A stretch of DNA of 64,000 nt from Streptomyces sp. CC208A. Its GTDB lineage: Bacteria; Actinomycetota; Actinomycetes; Streptomycetales; Streptomycetaceae. The notes beneath the pieces are model-generated. The model saw nothing but the letters and a program-made list of their open reading frames with translations. It was not told where the DNA came from and did not search any database. Of this stretch, positions 18,328 to 26,456 are shown piece by piece; positions within the stretch are counted from its first letter, which is position 1; each line of letters opens with the position of its first letter. The stretch lies in assembly GCF_030010625.1 (NCBI RefSeq), contig NZ_JASCXN010000007.1, forward strand, positions 1-64,000, written 5' to 3'. A program made the translations under genes and the position numbers.

Positions 18328-19056
18328 ATGACGACGAACTGGTACGAAGGGCCCCTGGCCGCTTTCGACACGGAGACCACCGGAGTGGACGTCGAGCAGG
18401 ACCGGATCGTGTCCGCCGCGCTCGTCGTCCAGGACGCGGCCGGGGCACGGCCCCGGGTGACCCGCTGGCTGGTCAACCCGGGCGTCCCGGTGCCGGAAGG
18501 GGCCACGGCGGTGCACGGGCTGACGGACGATCACCTCCAGCGGAACGGCCGGTGGCCGTCGCCCGTGATGGAGGAGCTGGGGCGCGCCCTGGCGGAGCAG
18601 AACGCGGCCGGGAGGCCGCTGGTGGTGATGAACGCGCCGTTCGACCTGACCATCCTGGACCGGGAGTTGAGGCGGCACCGGGCGTCGACGCTGAGCCGGT
18701 ACCTGGAGCACACCTCGCTGTGCGTGCTCGACCCGCGGGTCCTGGACAAGCATCTGGACCGGTACCGCAAGGGCCGGCGGACGCTGACGGACCTGTGCGC
18801 GCACTACGAGGTGGAGCTGGCGGAGGCGCATGACGCGGCGGCGGACGCCACGGCGGCGCTCCAGGTGGTGCGGGCGGTGGGGCGGCGGTTCGCGTCCCGG
18901 TTGGAACGGCTGTCGCCGGCGGAGCTGCACACCCTCCAGGCTGTGTGGCACGCGGCGCAGGCGCGGGGGCTCCAGGCGTGGTTCACCCGACAGGGGACGC
19001 CGGAGCTGGTGGATCCCGCGTGGCCGCTCCGTCCGGAGCTGCGGAAGGCGGCGTGA
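18328..19056 (+). CDS. DnaQ-like 3'-5' exonuclease (DEDDh)
   Basis: The 242-residue protein has the Exo I motif FDTETTG (Asp14, Glu16) and an Exo II region NAPFDLTILDREL. The Exo III motif AHDAAADATAAL places the His and final Asp of the DEDDh class. It resembles the proofreading subunit epsilon but has an extra C-terminal helical region of about 60 residues (LQAVWHAAQARGLQAWF). It is a single gene with a GAGGA ribosome site, followed by a strong terminator. It could serve in repair or RNA turnover rather than replication. Confidence 0.9.
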   Translation: MTTNWYEGPLAAFDTETTGVDVEQDRIVSAALVVQDAAGARPRVTRWLVNPGVPVPEGATAVHGLTDDHLQRNGRWPSPVMEELGRALAEQNAAGRPLVVMNAPFDLTILDRELRRHRASTLSRYLEHTSLCVLDPRVLDKHLDRYRKGRRTLTDLCAHYEVELAEAHDAAADATAALQVVRAVGRRFASRLERLSPAELHTLQAVWHAAQARGLQAWFTRQGTPELVDPAWPLRPELRKAA

Positions 19057-19074
19057 GGGGTGCCGGAGACGGCT

Positions 19075-19107
19075 GAGGCCGGTCCGTCGTGGTGACGGAC
19101 CGGCCTC
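19075..19107. terminator. Terminator between the exonuclease gene and tRNA-Val
   Basis: A perfect 14-base-pair stem (GAGGCCGGTCCGTC with GACGGACCGGCCTC) and a five-base loop lie 19 bases after the exonuclease stop and 7 bases beyond the tRNA 3' end on the opposite strand. Confidence 0.8.
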
Positions 19108-19113
19108 TCCCGG

Positions 19114-19185
19114 TGGGCGATACTGGGATCGAACCAGTGACCCCTTCGGTGTGAACGAAGTGCTCTCCCGCTGAGCTAATCGCCC
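19114..19185 (-). tRNA. tRNA-Val (CAC)
   Basis: The complement folds into a 72-base cloverleaf: acceptor GGGCGAT/ATCGCCC, D stem GCTC/GAGC, anticodon stem CTTCG/CGAAG with loop TTCACAC (anticodon CAC), T arm with TTCGATC, and discriminator A. No CCA is encoded. It is identical to the copy at 22158-22229. Confidence 0.97.
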
Positions 19186-19224
19186 GGGAACGGGTTGAAC
19201 CATACAGGGCTTCGGGGCCCGGGT

Positions 19225-19671
19225 TCAAACTCGTCGCAGGTGGGCGGTGAGTCCGCGCCGTCCTCCTCGCATCATCAGGGCGTGGTTGGCCCGGAAGAAG
19301 GGGCGGCCGGGGACGGCGAGGAGGCGCAGCAGCCGGGCGCGGACCTCGACCTCCTGCTCGTACAGGGCGCGGGTGCCGGCGCCGTCGGCGGTGAGGGTCC
19401 AGCGGGCCCAGCCCTCCAGGTCGCCGTCGAGCCGGACCTCCAGGACGCGGGCCTCGGGGTCGTGGCGCAGGGCGCGGGCGGTGACGTGGAGGTCGTACGG
19501 GAGGACGGAGCGGAAGCGGGCGGTGCCGGTGGTGTCGGTGCGGGGGACGACGGCGCGGACCTGGGGCCACCAGAGGGGGTAGTCCTCGGCGCGGGCGAGG
19601 ACGGCGTAGACGCGGTCGGGCGGGGCGGCGAGCCGCCAGACGCTGCGGAAGCGGTAACGGCACCAGTCCAT
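19225..19671 (-). CDS. SRPBCC (START/polyketide cyclase-like) protein
   Basis: The 148-residue protein matches the SRPBCC helix-grip fold. It begins with strand-rich YRFRSVWRLAAPPDRVYAVL, then the characteristic EDYPLWWPQVRAV segment. Alternating beta strands follow (ARFRSVLPYDLHVTARAL, RALYEQEVEVRA), and a long C-terminal helix (FFRANHALMMRGGRRGL) closes the fold. Such proteins bind hydrophobic ligands or act as cyclases. No ligand can be predicted. It is divergent from the large membrane protein gene, and a tRNA-Val gene lies directly downstream on the same strand. Confidence 0.85.
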   Translation of the reverse strand: MDWCRYRFRSVWRLAAPPDRVYAVLARAEDYPLWWPQVRAVVPRTDTTGTARFRSVLPYDLHVTARALRHDPEARVLEVRLDGDLEGWARWTLTADGAGTRALYEQEVEVRARLLRLLAVPGRPFFRANHALMMRGGRRGLTAHLRRV

Positions 19672-19751
19672 GGGTCCAGTGTGGGTACTCGGGCCGGATC
19701 TGAGTAGCAGCGCGCATTCCCGGGGCGGGGATGCGACGCCACACTCCGGTC

Positions 19752-22076
19752 ATGGACATGAAACTGCCTCCCGCCGAGGAGCTGCGGCTCGTCGACCTCG
19801 AGCTGTCCCGGCTCGACGCGCGGCGCGCCGAGCTGCTGGTCCGGCGGGCGCGGCTCCTGAGCGCGCTGTACCACCCCGCCCGGCCGCAGTCGCCGCCGTC
19901 GTTCCCCGGTGCCGGGCCGGTGCGGGAGACCTCGCCGCGCGGCGCGCAGAACGTGCTGCTGACGCTGGGCGGGACGCTCCTGGCGATCGCGGCGCTCGCG
20001 TTCACGCTGGTGAGCTGGGGGTCGATGGGGATCGCGGGGCGGGCGGCGGTGCTGCTCGTGGTGACGTCGGCGGCGCTGGCCGCGCCGGCGGTGCTGCTGC
20101 GCCGGGAGCTGGGGTCGACGGCGGAGGCGGTGGGCGCGCTCGGCCTGCTCCTGACGGTCCTGGACGCGTACGCCCTGCACCGGGTGGCGCTGCCGGGGGC
20201 GGACGGGCTCGGGTACGCGGCGGGCGCCTCCGCGGTGCTCGCGGCGGTGTGGGCGGGGTACGGGGGGCTGTCGCGGCGGTTGCGGCTGCCGTTCCCGGCG
20301 GCGGTGGTCGCGGCGCAGCTTCCGCTGCCGCTGGGCGCCGTGGCGGCCGGGGGTTCGCCGGTGGTCGTGGCGTGGGCGGCGGTGGTGACGGCCACCGCGG
20401 ACGTGCTGCTCCTGGGGCGTCCGGTGGGGCCCGCGGTACGGATCACGGGGGCGTCGGCGGCGGGTGTGCTCGCGGCCTGGGCGCTGCTGACGGGCGGGGG
20501 GCTCTCGCTGACGGCCCCGTGGACCGGGGCTCCGCTGCTGCTCGGCTGCGCCGCGCTGTGTCTGGGCGCGGTGCGGGTGGCCCGTCCGGCGGCGGTCGCG
20601 CTCGCGGCGGTGGCGGGCCTGGCGGTGGTGGCGGCCGTGGGCGGACCGCTTCGGGCGGCCCTGCCACCGGAGTGGGCGGTGCCGGTGTACGTGGTCTGCG
20701 GCCTGGCGCTCGCGGCCCTGTGGCGTCCGGTCCGCGCGGGGTGGGTCCCCGAGGGGGTACGGGTCGGGTTCGGGCTCGCCGGGGGCGGGGTCGCGGCGCT
20801 CGGCGTGCTGTGGGCGCTGCCGCCGGTCGCGGTGGGCCTGCTGGGGCCGGCGGACCGGAGGGCGGGCGTCTGGTCCGGGGCGCACGCGGAACCGGTGCTC
20901 GGCGGCTACCCGGCGACGGCGGTCCTGGTGCTGCTGCTCGCCGCGGCCGCGGCGGCGACGGTCGGAGGGGTGTGGGGCCGGTGGGGCGCGGTGGCGCTCG
21001 GGTGGGCGCTGCTGATGGCGCTGCCGGTCTCCCTGGGGCTGTCGTACGGGGCGGGGCTCGCCGTCCGGCTGGTGGCGACCGCCGCCGCGCTGGCGGTGGC
21101 GGTGCGGCCGGGTTCGGTGGCCCGCGGCCCGTTCTCCTGGACGGGGCCGGCCGCCGGGCTCGCGGCGGCGGGCTCCGCGGTGCTCCTGGGCCTTGACGTG
21201 CGGGGGGCGACCTTCGTGGTGCTCGGGGTGCTCCTTGGACTGTTCACGGCGGCGGCCGTGCTCGGTGCGGGCGTGGTCCGCGAGGTGTCGGCCGGGGCGG
21301 CGGTGCTCGCGGCGGGTGGTCTTGTGGGCGCCGGGGCCGCGGCGGCGGGGCTCGCCCCGGCCACGGCCGGGCTGCTCCTGCTGCTCGTCCCGGCGGGCAC
21401 GGCGGCCCTGGCGGCCCGGGTGCGCTCGGCGGCGGCCGAGGCGACGGGGGCGGCGGTGGGGGTGGTGGGCCTGGCCCTGACGGTGCCGCGTCCCGCGGTG
21501 CTCGCCCTGGCGCTGGCGCTGGGCGGGGTGGTCGCGGCGGCGACGGCGCTGCGGCCGGAGCGGCGGCGGGCGGTGTCGTGGCTCGCGGCGGCGCTGTTCC
21601 TGGGCGCGGCCTGGGTGCGGCTCGCGGTGTGGGGCGTGACGGTCCCGGAGGCGTACACGCTGCCGGTGACGGTCCCGGCGCTGGTGGTGGGGTTCCTGCG
21701 GCGGCGCCGGGACCCGGAGGCCTCCTCCTGGCTCGCGTACGGCCCCGGGCTCGCGACGACGCTGCTGCCGGCCCTGGTGGCGGTCTGGTCGGACCCGTAC
21801 TGGTCGCGTCCGCTGCTCCTGGGGGCGGGGGCGCTGGCGGTGACGCTGCTGGGGGCGCGGTTCCGGCTCCAGGCTCCGCTGGTCCTGGGCGGGACGGCGC
21901 TGGCCCTGGTGGGGCTGCACGAGCTGGCGCCGTACGTGGTGCAGCTGGTGGGGGCGCTGCCGCGGTGGCTGCCGCCGGCGGCCGCGGGCCTGCTGCTGCT
22001 CGCGGTGGGGGCCACGTACGAGCGGCGGCTGCGGGAGGCGCGGCAGCTGCGGGACCGGCTGGCCCGGATGCGGTGA
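19752..22076 (+). CDS. Large polytopic membrane protein (SCO7613-like)
   Basis: The 774-residue protein starts with a charged helical N-terminus of about 60 residues (EELRLVDLELSRLDARRAEL, possibly a coiled coil). After a Pro-rich linker it contains some 20 to 25 Ala/Val/Leu membrane helices to the end. It resembles streptomycete membrane proteins described as SCO7613 C-terminal domain containing. No transport motif or conserved charged residue suggests a substrate. The start is uncertain: ATGs at 19731, 19752 and 19758 are all in frame, and I use 19752. It lies between two identical tRNA-Val genes. Confidence 0.8.
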   Translation: MDMKLPPAEELRLVDLELSRLDARRAELLVRRARLLSALYHPARPQSPPSFPGAGPVRETSPRGAQNVLLTLGGTLLAIAALAFTLVSWGSMGIAGRAAVLLVVTSAALAAPAVLLRRELGSTAEAVGALGLLLTVLDAYALHRVALPGADGLGYAAGASAVLAAVWAGYGGLSRRLRLPFPAAVVAAQLPLPLGAVAAGGSPVVVAWAAVVTATADVLLLGRPVGPAVRITGASAAGVLAAWALLTGGGLSLTAPWTGAPLLLGCAALCLGAVRVARPAAVALAAVAGLAVVAAVGGPLRAALPPEWAVPVYVVCGLALAALWRPVRAGWVPEGVRVGFGLAGGGVAALGVLWALPPVAVGLLGPADRRAGVWSGAHAEPVLGGYPATAVLVLLLAAAAAATVGGVWGRWGAVALGWALLMALPVSLGLSYGAGLAVRLVATAAALAVAVRPGSVARGPFSWTGPAAGLAAAGSAVLLGLDVRGATFVVLGVLLGLFTAAAVLGAGVVREVSAGAAVLAAGGLVGAGAAAAGLAPATAGLLLLLVPAGTAALAARVRSAAAEATGAAVGVVGLALTVPRPAVLALALALGGVVAAATALRPERRRAVSWLAAALFLGAAWVRLAVWGVTVPEAYTLPVTVPALVVGFLRRRRDPEASSWLAYGPGLATTLLPALVAVWSDPYWSRPLLLGAGALAVTLLGARFRLQAPLVLGGTALALVGLHELAPYVVQLVGALPRWLPPAAAGLLLLAVGATYERRLREARQLRDRLARMR

Positions 22077-22112
22077 CCGGGCCCCGGAAGGCCCGGGAAG
22101 CACCGGGAGACG

Positions 22113-22151
22113 CCGAGGGCCCGGAGACGGTGGTCGTCTCCGGGCCCTCGG
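22113..22151. terminator. Terminator between the large membrane protein gene and tRNA-Val
   Basis: A perfect 16-base-pair stem (CCGAGGGCCCGGAGAC with GTCTCCGGGCCCTCGG) and a seven-base loop lie between the convergent membrane protein gene and the tRNA gene. Confidence 0.8.
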
Positions 22152-22157
22152 TCCGGG

Positions 22158-22229
22158 TGGGCGATACTGGGATCGAACCAGTGACCCCTTCGGTGTGAAC
22201 GAAGTGCTCTCCCGCTGAGCTAATCGCCC
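22158..22229 (-). tRNA. tRNA-Val (CAC), second copy
   Basis: This 72-base gene is identical to the one at 19114-19185, with anticodon loop TTCACAC, acceptor GGGCGAT/ATCGCCC, discriminator A and no CCA. The two copies are in direct orientation about 3 kb apart. Confidence 0.97.
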
Positions 22230-22283
22230 CGGCGCACCGCCAACATTACCGCATGTCAGCGGGGCTTCCGAACCACCCCGGGG

Positions 22284-22715
22284 TCACTCGTCGATCTTCC
22301 AGGGCATGACGAGGCCGAACTTCCACAGGTACCAGCCGAGCAGCGCGGCGATGATCACCAGGCCGATGGCGGTGAGGGTGATGTTGCGGCGCCGGACCTT
22401 GGGGTCGAGGGCGCGCTGGGCGGCCTCGGTGACCTTGCGCTTGGTCCAGCGGAGCACGATCTGCGCCCAGACGAACTCGGTGGCCCAGATCGCCATGCCG
22501 GCGAAGATGACGAGCCAGCCGGGTCCGGGGAAGACGAGCATGAGGACGCCCGCCCCGATCACGGCGAGTCCCACGATGAAGACGCCGACCTGCCAGCTCA
22601 GATGGAGGCTCCGGCGGGACTTGATGAACTCCGGCGCGCGGGATCCCAGTTCGGCCTTCTCGTCCTTCTCGTCGGCCGTGGGTCCGGGGGCTCGCTCGTC
22701 ACTCTCCGCATTCAT
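22284..22715 (-). CDS. PGPGW-motif membrane protein (TIGR02611-like)
   Basis: The 143-residue protein has an acidic hydrophilic N-terminus and three membrane helices. The family motif FPGPGWLVIFAGMAIWATEF starts at residue 62 in the loop and second helix. A basic stretch (RWTKRKVTEAAQRALDPKVRRR) follows, then a last helix and a short tail. This matches the actinobacterial TIGR02611 family of unknown function. It is divergent from ssgB, separated by 189 bases. On its side the leader contains GGGTAA elements resembling the minus 10 box of stress sigma factors, but I could not pair them convincingly. Confidence 0.85.
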   Translation of the reverse strand: MNAESDERAPGPTADEKDEKAELGSRAPEFIKSRRSLHLSWQVGVFIVGLAVIGAGVLMLVFPGPGWLVIFAGMAIWATEFVWAQIVLRWTKRKVTEAAQRALDPKVRRRNITLTAIGLVIIAALLGWYLWKFGLVMPWKIDE

Positions 22716-22904
22716 GGGGCCAATTTACCCGACACATCAGCCCCACCGGTATGGCGGTATTACCCAAAGTCACATGCCGCCGTCCGAGCTACCTGAACAC
22801 TCACAAAAACGACAGAGGGGTTTACAACGGCACCGGAGGTGGCATGTCGATTTCGCCGACGTGCGAATCCCCGAGCGCACACTGAGCGAAAGGCCCTGGC
22901 GCTT

Positions 22905-23318
22905 ATGAACACCGTGGTGAGCTGCGAGCTGCACCTGCGCCTCGTTGTGTCGAGCGAGTCCTCACTGCCTGTACCCGCGGGCCTGCGGTATGACACGGCT
23001 GATCCGTACGCCGTGCACGCCACCTTCCACACCGGAGCCGAGGAGACGGTCGAGTGGGTCTTCGCCCGCGACCTTCTCGCCGAGGGGCTGCACCGGCCCA
23101 CCGGCACAGGCGACGTCCGAGTCTGGCCGTCACGCAGTCACGGCCAGGGCGTCGTCTGCATCGCGTTGAGCTCGCCGGAGGGCGAGGCCCTGCTGGAGGC
23201 CCCGGCGCGGGCCCTGGAGTCGTTCCTGAAGCGGACCGACGCCGCGGTGCCGCCGGGCACCGAGCACCGGCACTTCGACCTCGATACCGAGCTGTCCCAC
23301 ATCCTGGCCGACAGCTGA
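22905..23318 (+). CDS. ssgB: Sporulation-specific cell division protein SsgB
   Basis: SsgB recruits FtsZ to future septum sites in aerial hyphae, working with SsgA. The 137-residue protein (MNTVVSCELHLRLVVSSESS) is, from memory, nearly identical to SsgB of other streptomycetes, which is among the most conserved SsgA-like proteins. The ATG at 22905 is in the conserved position. An upstream in-frame ATG adds 22 Arg-rich residues and is unlikely. The preceding leader is long and includes an A/T-rich stretch near 22800, so developmental control from an upstream promoter is plausible. The gene is diagnostic for a sporulating actinomycete. Confidence 0.97.
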   Translation: MNTVVSCELHLRLVVSSESSLPVPAGLRYDTADPYAVHATFHTGAEETVEWVFARDLLAEGLHRPTGTGDVRVWPSRSHGQGVVCIALSSPEGEALLEAPARALESFLKRTDAAVPPGTEHRHFDLDTELSHILADS

Positions 23319-23509
23319 GCCAGGCCATGGGCCGCGTGTCGTCGTCTTGACTCGGGGAGACGGCGACGCGCGGACAGTCGTACAGCACGACCTCCGGCGT
23401 CCTCACCGCGCAGCCGGCGCGGTGAAGGGCGCCGTCGCGCTTTTCGGGGGCGCGCTAGAGTCGTCGGCAATCCGCGGGCGCCCGCCCGCGGCCGGCCAGG
23501 GAGCGAAGC

Positions 23510-24067
23510 GTGCTCATCCCCCACGACACCCGGATCGCCCTCGACACCGTGGTCGATCTGATGAACACCGCCGCGCAGGGCGACCGTGAGGACACGCTCA
23601 CGGACCTCGACGCGCTCGGCGCCTTCGTGCGCGAGCACCGGATCAGCGACGTGGGCGAACTGGACGCCGGGGACCTGCGGGCCGTCCGGGAGGTGCGCGA
23701 CCGCTTCGCCGCGGTCTTCTCCGCCCCCGACGCCCGGATCGCCGCCCCCCTGATCAACCAGCTGGTGGCCGCCGCCGGCACGACGCCGCAGCTCACCGAC
23801 CACGACGGCTACGACTGGCACGTGCACTACTTCGCGCCGGGCGCCTCGGTCGCCGACCACCTGGCGGCCGACTGCGGGATGGCGCTCGCCTTCATCGTCG
23901 TCGCGGGCGAGCGCGAGCGGCTGCGCCGCTGCGAGGCGCCCGACTGCGGCCGGGCCTTCGTCGACCTCTCCCGCAACCGCTCCCGCCGCTACTGCTCCAG
24001 CCGGACCTGCGGCAACCGTCTGCACGTGGCCGCCTACCGGGCCCGCCGCAAGGAAGCCGCCGGCTGA
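23510..24067 (+). CDS. CGNR zinc-finger (ABATE domain) protein
   Basis: The 185-residue product has an N-terminal helical ABATE-type domain (about 1-125). The C-terminal CGNR zinc finger consists of CEAPDCGRAFVD followed by RRYCSSRTCGNRLHVAAYRA, giving two Cys pairs and the CGNR signature. Members are presumed DNA-binding regulators. The gene starts with GTG after a GGGAG site. It stands alone between ssgB and a small membrane protein gene, and its target is unknown. Confidence 0.88.
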   Translation: MLIPHDTRIALDTVVDLMNTAAQGDREDTLTDLDALGAFVREHRISDVGELDAGDLRAVREVRDRFAAVFSAPDARIAAPLINQLVAAAGTTPQLTDHDGYDWHVHYFAPGASVADHLAADCGMALAFIVVAGERERLRRCEAPDCGRAFVDLSRNRSRRYCSSRTCGNRLHVAAYRARRKEAAG

Positions 24068-24088
24068 GCCCACCCCTCGCCGTCCGCC

Positions 24089-24337
24089 TCACAGCACGTA
24101 GAGGTCGTGCAGGGCCGCCATCAGGAGCAGAGCCCCGATCACCGTCAGGAAGATCATCAGCGGTGGCTGCGACAGGGCGAAGAGGCAGCCCCTCGGCTCC
24201 TCGGCCGGAGCGTCGGCGGGGTCGGACTCGGCGGAGGCGGGGGCGGGTCCCCGCGAGGTATCCAGCATCTCGGGGGGATGATCGCGCACCGCGCACCCTG
24301 GAAAGGCCGAAAAGCGCCCCTCCACGGGGACGTTCAT
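24089..24337 (-). CDS. Small single-pass membrane protein
   Basis: The predicted 82-residue protein has a hydrophilic, Pro/Ala/Glu-rich N-terminal two thirds. It ends in one clear membrane helix at the C-terminus (PPLMIFLTVIGALLLMAALH) followed by four residues, as in tail-anchored proteins. The ATG at 24335-24337 has GGAAAGGG immediately before it. An internal ATG would give a 59-residue form with a poorer ribosome site. It lies in an intergenic position between the CGNR gene and another membrane protein gene. No family was recognised. Confidence 0.55.
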   Translation of the reverse strand: MNVPVEGRFSAFPGCAVRDHPPEMLDTSRGPAPASAESDPADAPAEEPRGCLFALSQPPLMIFLTVIGALLLMAALHDLYVL

Positions 24338-24400
24338 CCCTTTCCGTGGATCTCGGAACCACCGCCCGGTCGCGGCCGCGCAGGCAACGGCCAGAAGCAG

Positions 24401-24844
24401 TCAGATTCCGTGCTTCTTCAGAATCGCCTCGATATCGCTGAAGTCCTCGCCGGCGTCCGCGCCACGGGCCGCCGGGCCCGAGGAGGGCCGGGCCGTGGCG
24501 TTCCCGGATATGGCGTCCCGGCCCGGGGCGGGCGCCCCGGGCGCTACCGCCGGAGGCTCCGCTCCCCCGCCGGCCGCCTTCCGGCCGTTTCTGCGCCGCT
24601 CGACGCCCCGGGCCGTCACCAGGAGCAGCCAGGCCACGCCGAGCACGCCGAAGCCGGCCCAGGCGACCGGGCTGAAGGCGGTGTCGAAGGCCCACTCGAC
24701 GGCACCGGTCATCACCAGCCCCAGCGGCACCAGCGCGTAGGCCGCGATCCGCGCCGCCGACAGGAACTTCTTGCGGTACGCCGTGATCGCGGCGATGCCC
24801 AGGCCCGCCGCGGACACCGCGGAGAAGATGGTCTCGGCGAGCAT
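24401..24844 (-). CDS. Membrane protein with conserved C-terminal EDFSDIEAILKKHGI tail
   Basis: This 147-residue protein starts at the ATG 24842-24844, chosen for its ideal CTGGAGGA ribosome site. Longer in-frame starts lack one. Three hydrophobic helices occupy residues about 5-85. A basic loop and an Ala/Pro-rich linker follow, and the C-terminus is a short amphipathic helix that looks like a protein-interaction tail. No domain was recognised. It is divergent from the DsbA-like gene. Confidence 0.75.
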   Translation of the reverse strand: MLAETIFSAVSAAGLGIAAITAYRKKFLSAARIAAYALVPLGLVMTGAVEWAFDTAFSPVAWAGFGVLGVAWLLLVTARGVERRRNGRKAAGGGAEPPAVAPGAPAPGRDAISGNATARPSSGPAARGADAGEDFSDIEAILKKHGI

Positions 24845-25035
24845 GCGGTCCTCCAGGTCCAGGGTGGTACGTCCCTTCCATCCTGCACCGCCCCGACCGC
24901 CGGAAGCCATGGTCCCGGCCCGGTCTCAGGGAGATCTCCGGGTCGCCCCGGACGGGATCTCCTCCTCAGGTCCCGGTGAGGTGCCGGGGAGATGTGGATT
25001 GGGGCCCGGGCGGCCCGGCTGGAAGACTGCCGCTC

Positions 25036-25551
25036 ATGACTGACTCCACCACCGCCCCCGCCTCTCCCGTCGTCCTGGAGGCGTGGTTCGACCTCCAGTG
25101 CCCGGACTGCTTCCAGGCCCTCGACGACGTCCACACCCTGCGCGGGAAGTACGGCGACCGGCTCGACGTACAGCTGCGCCACTTCCCGCTGCCCAAGAAC
25201 AAGCACGCCTACGCCGCCGCCCAGGCCGCCGAGGAGGCCTTCGCGCAGGGCAAGGGCTGGGCGTACGCGGAGGCGCTGCTCGCGCGGACGGCCGACCTGG
25301 CCGACCGGGGCGAGCCGGTGCTCCTGGAGGTGGCGGCCGGGCTCGGTCTGGACGCCGAGGAGTTCGACACGGCCCTCGTCGACGGCCGGCACCTGCTCGC
25401 GGTCGACGCCGACCAGGCCGAGGGCCAGGCCCTCAAGGTCACCGGCACCCCGACGTACGTCATCGGCGGGGAGCGCCTCGACGGCGGCAAGAGCCAGGAG
25501 GGCCTGCGGGCCAGGATCGAGGAGATCGCCGACCGCCTGCTGGCCGACTGA
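25036..25551 (+). CDS. DsbA-family thioredoxin-fold protein
   Basis: The 171-residue protein has the thioredoxin-fold DsbA arrangement. The active-site CPDC motif lies at residues 22-25 (DLQCPDCFQAL), followed by a helical insertion. The cis-proline loop is TGTPTYVIGGERL near residue 145. There is no signal peptide, so it is cytoplasmic and more like FrnE or 2-hydroxychromene isomerase-type DsbA relatives than a periplasmic oxidase. Substrate is unknown. It converges on the tandem GNAT gene with only 23 bases between stops. Confidence 0.88.
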   Translation: MTDSTTAPASPVVLEAWFDLQCPDCFQALDDVHTLRGKYGDRLDVQLRHFPLPKNKHAYAAAQAAEEAFAQGKGWAYAEALLARTADLADRGEPVLLEVAAGLGLDAEEFDTALVDGRHLLAVDADQAEGQALKVTGTPTYVIGGERLDGGKSQEGLRARIEEIADRLLAD

Positions 25552-25574
25552 GTCCCGCGCCGGGGCGCGGGGGC

Positions 25575-26414
25575 TCAGAGCAGCCGCTTGGCACTGTTGA
25601 CGTACGTGGTCCGGTAGCCGAGCGACTCGTACAGGCGGATCGCCGGGGTGTTGCCCGTGAAGACGTGCAGTCCGAGCAGGGTCTCCCCGGCCTCCCGCGT
25701 CACGCGTTCGGCGAGCAGCATCAGCGCCCGGCCGTACCCCTGGCCGCGCCGCTCCGCGCCGACCTCGATGTCGTAGACGTATCCGGCGCTCACGCCGGGC
25801 TCCAGCTCCCGCACCGCGGTCCAGACGTGGCCGACGACCTCTCCGCCGACGAGGGCGACGTGGATCGCCGTGCCGGGGCCGGCGAGCCCCCGGGGCAGCA
25901 GTTCTCGATGGCTCGCCTCCGCCTTGGCGCGGGCCTGCGCCTCGGGGACGCCCCGGTCGATCCAGTCCTGCGCGAAGGCCTCCCTGGCCCGGACCTCCCA
26001 GGCCGTGAACTCCTCCTCGGTCATCGACCGCACCGCGATGCCGGGCGGCAGCGCGGGCGTCTGCGCCGCGAGCTCCTTCAGCATGTTCCGACTGCGCTCG
26101 GTGTAGCCGAGGGCACGGGCCAGGCCGAGGGCGGCCGTCGCCTCGGCGGGGACGGATATCCGGACGTCCGAGCAACCCCAGCCGCGCAGCACCTCCTCGG
26201 CGGCGAGCGCCGCCACCGTCCCCCGCCCCCGGCCGCGGTCCGGCTCGTCGACCCACAGGCGTTCGATCAGTCCCACCACGGCTCCGAACTGCGGATCGGT
26301 GGCGAGGCGGACGGAGCCGACCCGGCGGCTGTTCACACAGATGTCGTAGGTGCGTGAACGGCCGCCGTCGGCGGAGCGCTGGAGCGGCTCGGACGGCCGC
26401 AGGGTGGTGGTCAT
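25575..26414 (-). CDS. Tandem GNAT acetyltransferase
   Basis: Two GNAT domains are fused in 279 residues. The N-terminal one has an acetyl-CoA pyrophosphate loop VDEPDRGRGRGTVAA and the C-terminal one has VGAERRGQGYGRALML followed by NTPAIRLYESLGYR. The C-terminal copy has all motif A and B features and is the likely catalyst. The layout recalls mycothiol synthase MshD, but sequence similarity is not strong enough to claim that. The start is uncertain (ATGs at 26414, 26432 and 26450), and none has a good ribosome site. Confidence 0.82.
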   Translation of the reverse strand: MTTTLRPSEPLQRSADGGRSRTYDICVNSRRVGSVRLATDPQFGAVVGLIERLWVDEPDRGRGRGTVAALAAEEVLRGWGCSDVRISVPAEATAALGLARALGYTERSRNMLKELAAQTPALPPGIAVRSMTEEEFTAWEVRAREAFAQDWIDRGVPEAQARAKAEASHRELLPRGLAGPGTAIHVALVGGEVVGHVWTAVRELEPGVSAGYVYDIEVGAERRGQGYGRALMLLAERVTREAGETLLGLHVFTGNTPAIRLYESLGYRTTYVNSAKRLL

Positions 26415-26456
26415 CAGGGGTGTTCTACCCATCGGGGAGGCCCCCGTCATCCGGAT

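Noticed and set aside
19275..22103. A 942-codon open frame on the minus strand opposite the large membrane protein gene
   Set aside because: Its composition is almost only Arg, Pro, His, Gln and Gly. It would read through tRNA-distal sequence and the SRPBCC gene in the wrong frame. The plus-strand frame has clear membrane helices.
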